Shown one piece after another: positions 1-5,652 of a DNA stretch of 7,460 nt (positions within the stretch are counted from its first letter, which is position 1; each line of letters starts with the position of its first letter). Under the pieces are notes generated by a model, which searched no databases, was not told the DNA's origin, and saw nothing but the letters and a program-made list of their open reading frames with translations. Origin of the DNA: Oscillospiraceae bacterium (GTDB lineage Bacteria > Bacillota > Clostridia > Oscillospirales > Acutalibacteraceae); assembly GCA_022508705.1 (NCBI GenBank), contig JAFLUO010000085.1:1-7460 (forward strand), given 5' to 3'. Made by a program: the position numbers and the translations under genes.

Positions 1-515
1 CCCGATTTTACAACGAGTACAATGGGAATCAGAGCGTGTATTGCAAGAGGAATAAGAGTTAAAATGTGATTTATGTTGCCCTTAACCTTTTGAAGATGAA
101 CGCCGAAGGTTATAATAAATCCGATTTTAACAATTTCCGACGGCTGGAAGAATATTCTGCCGCCTGCAAGCGAAATCCATGTTTTTGCATCTGGTCGCTC
201 AGCAGGGCCGACACCCACACCCGGTACAAAAAGTAAAAGCATAAGCCCGATACTTACCGCCGCTACAATAGGCCATATTTTCATTATAAATTCATAGTCA
301 ATAGCGGAAATTATAACAGCCGCAATAATACCGATGCAAACTGCCGCAATCATAACTTTAAAGTCACGGGTAAAACGGACACCCTCAGCCGCAGTGTGCA
401 AGGTTGCACTTAAAACCATTGTTGAACCGAACAAAGAGGTTACCAAACAGAGAAAAAGTAAAATTTTGTCCGTCTCTTTTATGAAATTTTTAACACTTTT
501 CAGTATTTGTTTCAT
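1..515 (-). CDS. FtsW/RodA/SpoVE-family peptidoglycan glycosyltransferase, N-terminal fragment
   Basis: This is the first 171 codons of a SEDS-family integral membrane protein, which polymerises lipid II into glycan strands together with a class B penicillin-binding protein. What is visible: a short basic cytoplasmic start, then hydrophobic segments at about residues 18-36, 53-71, 77-98, 128-142 and 150-170. The family signature between TM3 and TM4 reads KTWISLAGGRIFFQPSE (residues 111-127), the W-I-x-L-G/FQPSE block typical of RodA/FtsW. The ATG at 515-513 follows a GGAGA ribosome binding site at 525-521, and an in-frame TAA lies just upstream. The catalytic-Asp loop and the C-terminal helices are outside the window, so RodA, FtsW and SpoVE cannot be separated. 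It is divergent from typA. A nearby actin homologue favours a role in elongation or shape, but that is inference. Confidence 0.9.
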   Translation of the reverse strand, partial: MKQILKSVKNFIKETDKILLFLCLVTSLFGSTMVLSATLHTAAEGVRFTRDFKVMIAAVCIGIIAAVIISAIDYEFIMKIWPIVAAVSIGLMLLLFVPGVGVGPAERPDAKTWISLAGGRIFFQPSEIVKIGFIITFGVHLQKVKGNINHILTLIPLAIHALIPIVLVVKS

Positions 516-547
516 AAAATTCTCCAATTAAAATTTAATACTACTAA

Positions 548-576
548 ATTTTATATCAAAAATGCAAATTTGTAAA
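548..576 (-). promoter_or_regulatory. Predicted sigma-A promoter of the FtsW/RodA-family gene
   Basis: On the minus strand TTTACA (576-571) is followed after 17 bases by TAAAAT (553-548). An overlapping TATAAA would have a 15-base spacer. Transcription would begin near 541, giving a leader of about 26 bases with the GGAGA site in it. Based on consensus matching only. Confidence 0.55.
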
Positions 577-594
577 GAGAATACGCTTTTTTTA

Positions 595-623
595 TTGCGT
601 TATTCGTCAATTAGTGATAAAAT
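595..623 (+). promoter_or_regulatory. Predicted extended -10 promoter of typA
   Basis: TTGCGT (595-600), a 17-base spacer, then TAAAAT (618-623), preceded by TG one base before the hexamer (615-616), which is an extended -10. Transcription would start around 630, leaving a leader of about 27 bases before the UUG at 657. That start point makes translation from the TTG at 630 unlikely, because that codon would sit at or next to the RNA 5' end. The -35 boxes of this promoter and the divergent one are only 18 bases apart. Confidence 0.6.
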
Positions 624-643
624 CATTAGTTGAAATTTTATTT

Positions 644-650
644 GAAGGTG
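644..650 (+). promoter_or_regulatory. Ribosome binding site that fixes the typA start at UUG 657
   Basis: GAAGGTG lies six bases before the TTG at 657-659. The frame stays open upstream to a TTG at 630, directly after an in-frame TAG (627-629). That codon has no purine-rich site in front of it, and the extra nine residues would precede the conserved TypA N terminus. The start at 657 is therefore preferred. Confidence 0.8.
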
Positions 651-656
651 AAACTT

Positions 657-2477
657 TTGAAAAAGAGAGAAAATGTAAGAAATATAGCGATTATTGCGCA
701 CGTAGACCACGGAAAAACAACGCTTGTTGACGAATTATTAAAACAAAGCGGTATTTTCAGGACAAATGAGGTTGTTCAGGAAAGAGTTATGGACTCCAAT
801 GACCTTGAGCGTGAAAGAGGTATTACAATTCTTTCAAAAAATACATCTGTGCATTATGACGGTGTAAAAATCAATATAGTTGACACACCGGGACACGCTG
901 ATTTCGGCGGCGAGGTTGAACGTATTCTTACAATGGTTGACGGAGTTTTGCTTCTTGTTGACGCTTTTGAAGGCTGTATGCCGCAGACAAGATTTGTTCT
1001 TAGAAAAGCTCTTGCTCTTGAAAAGAAAGTGCTGGTTGTTGTCAACAAAATAGACAGAACTGGCGCTCGACCTGCCGAGGTAATTGATGAAGTACTTGAT
1101 TTGTTCATTGAACTCGGCGCAAATGACGATCAGCTTGAATTTCCTGTTATTTACGCATCCGCTAAAGACGGTTACGCTTCTCTTGATTCAAGTGTACGAG
1201 AGGGCGATATGCGTCCGCTGTTTGATATGATTATTAAAAATATTGAACCGCCAAAAGGTGAGATTGACGAGCCAGTACAAGTTCTTTTCTCAAGTCTTGA
1301 TTACGATGATTATATCGGACGAATAGGCATTGGTAGAATGGAGAGGGGAACGCTTAAGAAAAATGACAGCGTTGTGCTTTGCAAAACAGACGGTACTACT
1401 GAAAATGTAAGAATATCCCGTCTTTATCAATTTGAGGGTTTAAAACGAGTTGAAGTAGACTCAGCCGCCGCAGGTGATATTATTTGCGTTTCAGGCATTT
1501 CTGACCTTAACATCGGTGAGACTATTTGTGCGCCTGACTGCATTGAGCCGCTTCCGTTCGTAAAAATTGATGAACCTACTATTTCAATGAACTTTATTGT
1601 AAATGACAGTCCGTTTGCAGGTAAAGAAGGTAAGTTTGTTACATCGCGTAATCTTCGTGACCGCCTTTTTAAAGAGGTTGAAACAAACGTCAGCATGAAG
1701 GTTGAAGAGACGGAAAGCACAGATACTTTCAAGGTTTCGGGCAGAGGAGAGCTTCATTTATCAATTTTGATTGAAACTATGCGCCGTCAGGGTTATGAAT
1801 TCCAAGTTTCAAGACCCCAAGTAATCACCAAATACGAAAATGGCAAGCTTTTAGAGCCTATTGAATTACTTATTGTTGAAGTCCCCGAAGAATATGTCGG
1901 AAGCGTTATGCAAAAAATCGGCTCAAGAAGAGGAGAACTTGAAAATATGGGTACCCGTGACGGCGGTTCAACTCACCTTGAATTCAGAATCCCAGCAAGG
2001 GGACTTATCGGCTACCGTTCAGAGTTTATGACAGACACTAACGGCAACGGTATTATGAATAACCTTTTCGCAGGATATGAAGAATACAAAGGGGATATTC
2101 AAACTCGCGAGCGCGGTTCCATTGTTGCTCACGAATCCGGTGAAACATCAGCCTATGGTCTGTTTAATACCCAGGACAGAGGAAGGCTTTTTGTAGGTCC
2201 GGGCGTTCCCGTTTATGAAGGAATGATTGTAGGCGAATGTTCAAAGAATGAAGATATTACCTGCAACGTATGTAAAAGTAAACATCTTACGAATACACGT
2301 GCATCAGGCTCTGACGATGCTTTAAGACTTGTTCCGCATACTGTTTTAAGCCTTGAGCAGTCTATGGAATTTATTAAGGACGATGAGCTTATGGAGGTTA
2401 CTCCTGAAAATATCCGTCTTCGTAAGCGTATTTTATCCAAGGATTTAAGACTTAAAGAACAGTTTAGAAAGAGATAA
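657..2477 (+). CDS. typA: Translational GTPase TypA (BipA)
   Basis: TypA/BipA is a ribosome-associated GTPase of the EF-G/LepA class. In studied bacteria it assists 50S subunit assembly and growth under cold or other stress. From the UUG at 657 the product has 606 residues, the normal family length. G-domain motifs are all intact: AHVDHGKT (14-21), RGIT (54-57), DTPGH (76-80), NKID (130-133) and SAK (168-170). An EF-Tu domain-2-like barrel follows (about 200-290), then EF-G III-like and V-like domains (about 305-475) and the BipA-specific C-terminal domain. The last carries the PARGLIGYRSEF block, NVCKSKHLTNTRASGSDDALRL and a final RLRKRIL. Nothing is broken or missing. It is the first gene of a probable two-gene operon with the MreB-like gene 31 bases downstream, driven by the promoter at 595-623. 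It is divergent from the FtsW/RodA-family gene. Confidence 0.97.
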   Translation: MKKRENVRNIAIIAHVDHGKTTLVDELLKQSGIFRTNEVVQERVMDSNDLERERGITILSKNTSVHYDGVKINIVDTPGHADFGGEVERILTMVDGVLLLVDAFEGCMPQTRFVLRKALALEKKVLVVVNKIDRTGARPAEVIDEVLDLFIELGANDDQLEFPVIYASAKDGYASLDSSVREGDMRPLFDMIIKNIEPPKGEIDEPVQVLFSSLDYDDYIGRIGIGRMERGTLKKNDSVVLCKTDGTTENVRISRLYQFEGLKRVEVDSAAAGDIICVSGISDLNIGETICAPDCIEPLPFVKIDEPTISMNFIVNDSPFAGKEGKFVTSRNLRDRLFKEVETNVSMKVEETESTDTFKVSGRGELHLSILIETMRRQGYEFQVSRPQVITKYENGKLLEPIELLIVEVPEEYVGSVMQKIGSRRGELENMGTRDGGSTHLEFRIPARGLIGYRSEFMTDTNGNGIMNNLFAGYEEYKGDIQTRERGSIVAHESGETSAYGLFNTQDRGRLFVGPGVPVYEGMIVGECSKNEDITCNVCKSKHLTNTRASGSDDALRLVPHTVLSLEQSMEFIKDDELMEVTPENIRLRKRILSKDLRLKEQFRKR

Positions 2478-2508
2478 ACATTTAAATTTTCGTAAAGGAG
2501 GCGATGCC

Positions 2509-3558
2509 GTGAAAGGAATAAAAATAGGTGTTGATTTTGGCTCTTATTCTCTCAGAATGTGTACTGAAAACAAACCAAGCGCCATTGATGAACTGTCTGC
2601 TGTTGCATTCTCAAACGACAACGGTGCGCCAATTGCTTACGGAAAGAGAGCTGATTCTCTTGACGGGAGAACAGATACAAATATTTCAGTTACAAAAATG
2701 ATAAAGGACGGCGTAATTTCAGATTTTACTTATGCCGAAAAAATTCTTACTGCTTACATTTCTAAGGTTTGTGGAAACAGAATTTACAAACCTAATGTTC
2801 TTGTATCTTTGCCTTTCGATGTTACAAGTATTGAAAAGAAAATTTTTCTTGACGCAGTAACACGTGCGGGAGCGGGCAGGGCTTGTCTTGTTGAGGGTAT
2901 TTTAGCGTCTGCTTTGGGGTGCGGTATATCTCAGGAAAAAATGGGCGGAAGAATGGTAATTGATTTAGGTCATGAGACAACTGAAATCGGAATTATTTCT
3001 ATGGGAACAATTGCAGCGGCATCAACAGTCCGCCACGGCAGTTTTGACATTGATAATGCAATAATTAAGCACTTTAAAAAGGATAGGGATATTATTATCG
3101 GCCCGCATACTGCAAGGTTTATAAAACACAACATTGCCTCTGCAATGAAGCGTGACTGTGAACTGTCGCTTATGGTTTCGGGCAAAAGCGGAGTTGATGA
3201 AATGCCTATTTCTTTTGAGGTGACATCAAGTGAAATTTTCCCGTTTGTCGATGAACAAATTTCATTACTTATTTCAGAAATACATTCTAATTTGCAAAAA
3301 ATTTCACCTGAGCTTTTAAGTGATGCCGCGGACCACGGAATTACTCTTTGCGGCGGGGGAGTTCTGCTGTTTGATATTGCAGAACGATTTGAAAAGGACC
3401 TTGGAATGCGTTGTTCAGTTGCAGAAAACCCCGAAAAAGCGAGAATTAACGGTATTCATATAATCATGAGGGATGATGAAATAATTGAAAATAACGGTTA
3501 TCAGTTCATTTTTAAAGACGATATCCGTGACAGATTAAAGAGATTTGATAAAATATAA
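2509..3558 (+). CDS. Divergent MreB/Mbl-like actin homologue
   Basis: A 349-residue actin-fold protein. MreB forms membrane-associated ATP-dependent filaments that guide the elongation machinery. Order seen: phosphate-1 loop GVDFGSYS (7-14), the MreB-like segment KDGVISDF (66-73), SLPFDVTSIEKK (100-111), AGAGRACLVEGILASALG (120-137), phosphate-2 loop DLGHETTE (152-159), a GSFDIDNAII helix start (177-186), IIGPHTARFIK (196-206) and the adenosine loop GITLCGGGVLL (277-287). A polar, charged tail of about 28 residues ends the protein. The GTG at 2509 is chosen because AAGGAGG (2495-2501) sits seven bases before it; the ATG at 2504 is out of frame and too close. Compared from memory with MreB, the second phosphate-loop glycine, the catalytic Glu of the EEP motif and the adenine-pocket Glu residues are replaced. 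It is therefore probably a specialised paralogue rather than the main MreB. No promoter is evident in the gap to typA. Confidence 0.87.
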   Translation: MKGIKIGVDFGSYSLRMCTENKPSAIDELSAVAFSNDNGAPIAYGKRADSLDGRTDTNISVTKMIKDGVISDFTYAEKILTAYISKVCGNRIYKPNVLVSLPFDVTSIEKKIFLDAVTRAGAGRACLVEGILASALGCGISQEKMGGRMVIDLGHETTEIGIISMGTIAAASTVRHGSFDIDNAIIKHFKKDRDIIIGPHTARFIKHNIASAMKRDCELSLMVSGKSGVDEMPISFEVTSSEIFPFVDEQISLLISEIHSNLQKISPELLSDAADHGITLCGGGVLLFDIAERFEKDLGMRCSVAENPEKARINGIHIIMRDDEIIENNGYQFIFKDDIRDRLKRFDKI

Positions 3559-3585
3559 TTTTGCAATATTTATACACAAATATCA

Positions 3586-3610
3586 AAAGAGCCCATTGAT
3601 TGGGCTCTTT
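3586..3610. terminator. Hairpin terminator between convergent genes
   Basis: A perfect 10-bp stem, AAAGAGCCCA with TGGGCTCTTT, around a TTGAT loop. It lies 27 bases after the MreB-like stop codon. The plus-strand run after the stem is short (TTTCTGT). On the minus strand the stem continues into TTTTGATATTTGTG, and it lies 35 bases past the nuclease-family stop codon. It could serve both converging transcripts. Confidence 0.8.
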
Positions 3611-3645
3611 CTGTAAATAACGTGGATTTAATTATTTAGGCTTTG

Positions 3646-4899
3646 TCAATTGGTCGCCGCAAGAAACATTTGTGCATATATTTCTTCTTTTGTTTCGTAC
3701 GAAAGATTTTTAAATGCTTGAATGATTTGAGATACTAAGTCGTGATATATGTATGTTTCGGGAATATTGCCTTTCTTAGATTCCTCTTCTATAAAGTCTG
3801 CAATATCTCCATAAGGGATAATTTTGTAAATCACAGCCATATCTTTGTCATAATTCTTAATTTCCCTTTCAAGCTCTTTAGTTTTATAATTTGGTGCTGT
3901 CATAAAACAAAGTGGTTTCATTTCTTTTTCTTTATTGTTACCCCATTTATCATAGTATGTTGAAAGTTGCGACTTTTCGTCTGCAGGCTTAATGCCGTTT
4001 AAGCCACTGTTAACTTTGTTTTCGATAATTACTCTTTGTTTATCGCTTTCCGCACAGACATCCATCCTTCCGTCTACTACTGTTGTCTCTCGGAATACTT
4101 TGAATGTCCCCGATGAATCAAATGCATTTTTATATTTAAATTTTTCACAGAAGTGCTTCAATAATTCTCCTTGTGACAAAATGCTGTGAAGTATATTGGT
4201 ATAAACCTGCTCGGTTGCCTCTACACCGATTAAATCCAAGAATGTTTTGTCGCCGTGCAATTTTCTAATTTCCTGTGAATTCACCTTTTTAAGCGAAATT
4301 TCTTGCAGATTGTTATTTTTGATGGCTTCCTCTATAATTTTAATCACTTTCTCATAATCTTTAGCATGTTTATTATCTTCTCTAATATATCCCTTATTTC
4401 GTTGGAAATTATACTTCAATTCTTCTACGGGAATAGGGCTAGTTGCTTTATAAATCTTTTTTCCTTTAAATGTCAGATATAAAGAATTATCATCTTTATA
4501 AATCTCATCAAGATACTTGCCATTATATGTTATTTCTCTTTTACGCATCAATTCTTTTATGACTTTCTGATCTTCTCTTAACGCATTTTCGTCCTTTTTC
4601 TTAGTATATCTATGTAACTTTTCTTCAAGTTCAATTACATATAAAATTTCAAAAGCTTTTTCGTGTGTCGATCCGGTCAAAACCATATATTTAGCAATGT
4701 ATTCTTCTTTTGCCTTTTTCTTTAAGTCTGTTGTTCCTTCAACCCAAATATCGTCAGGGCATCTACCCCACGGATTGTTGAAAATATAATATTCTCCTTT
4801 ATCAGTCTGAAAAAAATCTATAATTTCATGTCCTATATTGCCTTCTTTGTTAAGATAACCCCCTAAAAAAGGCTTGTTTAGTATGATAGCATTTGGCAT
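3646..4899 (-). CDS. PD-(D/E)XK nuclease-superfamily protein (PDDEXK_4-like) with unrecognised N-terminal domain
   Basis: A 417-residue soluble protein. The C-terminal half (about 225-415) fits the PD-(D/E)XK fold as in the PDDEXK_4 family: an N-terminal helix around E230-H249, then GRMDV with Asp280, IIENKVNSG with Glu293 and Lys295 as the E-x-K pair, and Gln311 with Tyr315/Tyr316 in QLSTYY. These are the expected metal-binding and catalytic positions of a DNA-cutting domain. The N-terminal half (1-205) is not recognised. It is rich in predicted strands (EYYIFNNPWG at 36-45, AFEILYVIELEE at 82-93, LYLTFKGKKIY at 140-150), with a lysine/glutamate-rich helix near 95-122. It might be a base-reading domain, but that is a guess. 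The ATG at 4899 follows AAAGGAGA (4914-4907) at seven bases. Four sampled 60-base lines average about 27% GC against about 43-45% in single lines sampled from four neighbouring genes, suggesting transfer. The 89-base gap behind it shows neither a clear terminator nor a convincing promoter. A defence role is inferred, not shown. Confidence 0.8.
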   Translation of the reverse strand: MPNAIILNKPFLGGYLNKEGNIGHEIIDFFQTDKGEYYIFNNPWGRCPDDIWVEGTTDLKKKAKEEYIAKYMVLTGSTHEKAFEILYVIELEEKLHRYTKKKDENALREDQKVIKELMRKREITYNGKYLDEIYKDDNSLYLTFKGKKIYKATSPIPVEELKYNFQRNKGYIREDNKHAKDYEKVIKIIEEAIKNNNLQEISLKKVNSQEIRKLHGDKTFLDLIGVEATEQVYTNILHSILSQGELLKHFCEKFKYKNAFDSSGTFKVFRETTVVDGRMDVCAESDKQRVIIENKVNSGLNGIKPADEKSQLSTYYDKWGNNKEKEMKPLCFMTAPNYKTKELEREIKNYDKDMAVIYKIIPYGDIADFIEEESKKGNIPETYIYHDLVSQIIQAFKNLSYETKEEIYAQMFLAATN

Positions 4900-4988
4900 T
4901 TTTTGATCTCCTTTGTGCTTGTCATTATGTATAATAATACGAAAATTAAAAATTCCTTTATTACAACATATTTAATTTAAATTATTCA

Positions 4989-5546
4989 TTAGTTTATGTC
5001 GGTCTTTTTTAAATCAATATACAACTCTGCGTTCGCATCGTATTGACCGAAACGGTCATTAATATAAAGAAAATAATCCTTTTCTTCCTGCATTGAAAAC
5101 AAATTGGTTGTCAAAACGGGCTCATAACCGTTAATGGGCCCGTCATCCGTCCCCACAAACCGAATGGAATCGTTTGTGACTTCTATCTCAATGTTCGCAT
5201 CGCTATAGTTTCCGGACTTCAAATCGATCGTTGTGTTTTCACCGCCGAAAACTGCACGCAGAGCGGTTTTTATCTTGGTTAGTTTTTTAGTACTAATCCA
5301 ATCGTCATCATCAATTTCAATCCCATCGATGTCATCAAAAGTATAATACTTTTCCAATTGAATCAATCCACCGTTGCCGTCAAACATAGCGTTTTCAGTA
5401 AAGGCAAGCTTTTTGAGCTCCTGCCGTAAAGCATCCCGAGCCTTTTCAAAACTTTCAAAAGCAAAAAAGCAAGTTTTTAAATTGTCATAGGCGTAACAGG
5501 TATCGGGCAGGGATGTTTTTATAGATAATACCCAAATATTTTTCAT
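4989..5546 (-). CDS. Small acidic protein of unknown function
   Basis: A 185-residue protein I cannot assign to a named family, though it resembles conserved hypothetical proteins of clostridia as I remember them. No signal peptide or membrane segment is visible, so it is probably cytoplasmic. By hand count it has about 34 Asp/Glu against about 20 Lys/Arg. It opens with MKNIWVLSIKTSLP, a short strand-like segment, followed by a helix rich in charged residues (31-48). An aspartate cluster lies at 71-82, a lysine-rich helix at 86-97, and the C-terminal third alternates short strands, ending in ELYIDLKK (174-181). The ATG at 5546 is well supported by AAGGAGGA (5561-5554), seven bases upstream. 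A sampled 60-base line has 43% GC, like the core genes and unlike the nuclease gene downstream. Co-transcription with that gene is possible but unproven. An immunity-type or binding protein is conceivable; nothing in the sequence shows it. Confidence 0.85.
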   Translation of the reverse strand: MKNIWVLSIKTSLPDTCYAYDNLKTCFFAFESFEKARDALRQELKKLAFTENAMFDGNGGLIQLEKYYTFDDIDGIEIDDDDWISTKKLTKIKTALRAVFGGENTTIDLKSGNYSDANIEIEVTNDSIRFVGTDDGPINGYEPVLTTNLFSMQEEKDYFLYINDRFGQYDANAELYIDLKKTDIN

Positions 5547-5577
5547 AATGTGGTCCTCCTTATTTTATATTTGCTTC

Positions 5578-5607
5578 ATTATAGCAAACATAAAATAAAA
5601 AAATCAA
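5578..5607 (-). promoter_or_regulatory. Extended -10 promoter of the acidic-protein gene
   Basis: On the minus strand a perfect TATAAT (5583-5578) is preceded by TG one base upstream (5586-5585). A TTGATT box lies 18 bases upstream (5607-5602). The start of transcription would be near 5571, about 25 bases before the ATG. The -35 box falls inside one arm of the asnB terminator. Confidence 0.7.
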
Positions 5608-5645
5608 CTATTTTACAGTGCTATTTTAAAATAGTTGATTTTTTT
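5597..5645. terminator. asnB: Rho-independent terminator of asnB (perfect 19-bp inverted repeat)
   Basis: AAAAAAATCAACTATTTTA (5597-5615) and its exact complement (5627-5645) flank an 11-base loop. It begins seven bases after the asnB stop codon. Read on the minus strand, the stem ends in seven T residues followed by ATTTTATG, a good U-tract. The stem is almost all A/T, with only two G/C pairs in the central part, so termination relies on the A-tract and U-tract pairing. It is symmetrical and could also stop plus-strand transcription. Confidence 0.85.
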
Positions 5646-5652
5646 CTATTTA

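Noticed and set aside
334..531. Plus-strand open frame of 65 codons
   Set aside because: It lies antisense inside the FtsW/RodA-family gene, whose membrane segments and FQPSE motif show the minus strand is the coding one.
854..2440. Minus-strand open frames across typA (854-1108, 1427-1732, 2213-2440)
   Set aside because: They are complements of conserved TypA domains, with low-complexity serine-rich translations and no ribosome binding sites.
2970..3185. Minus-strand open frame inside the MreB-like gene
   Set aside because: It is antisense to the phosphate-2 region of the actin fold and has no independent support.
3614..3638. Inverted repeat TAAATAA/TTATTTA with an 11-base loop
   Set aside because: It has only seven A/T pairs and would be unstable; it is expected by chance in DNA this rich in A+T, and the stronger hairpin is just upstream.
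3742..4189. Plus-strand open frames at 3742-3963 and 3992-4189
   Set aside because: The hydrophobic translations arise from the lysine-rich, A+T-rich minus-strand nuclease gene; the active-site motifs lie on the minus strand.
4900..4988. Possible promoter for the nuclease gene (TATTAT, TATACA or CATAAT hexamers)
   Set aside because: Several -10-like strings exist in this A+T-rich gap, but none has a convincing -35 box at 16-18 bases, so none was annotated.
5314..5336. Aspartate cluster of the acidic protein as an EF-hand-like calcium site
   Set aside because: The spacing around Gly75 puts a phenylalanine where the first ligand should be and lacks the Ile and Glu at the later positions.
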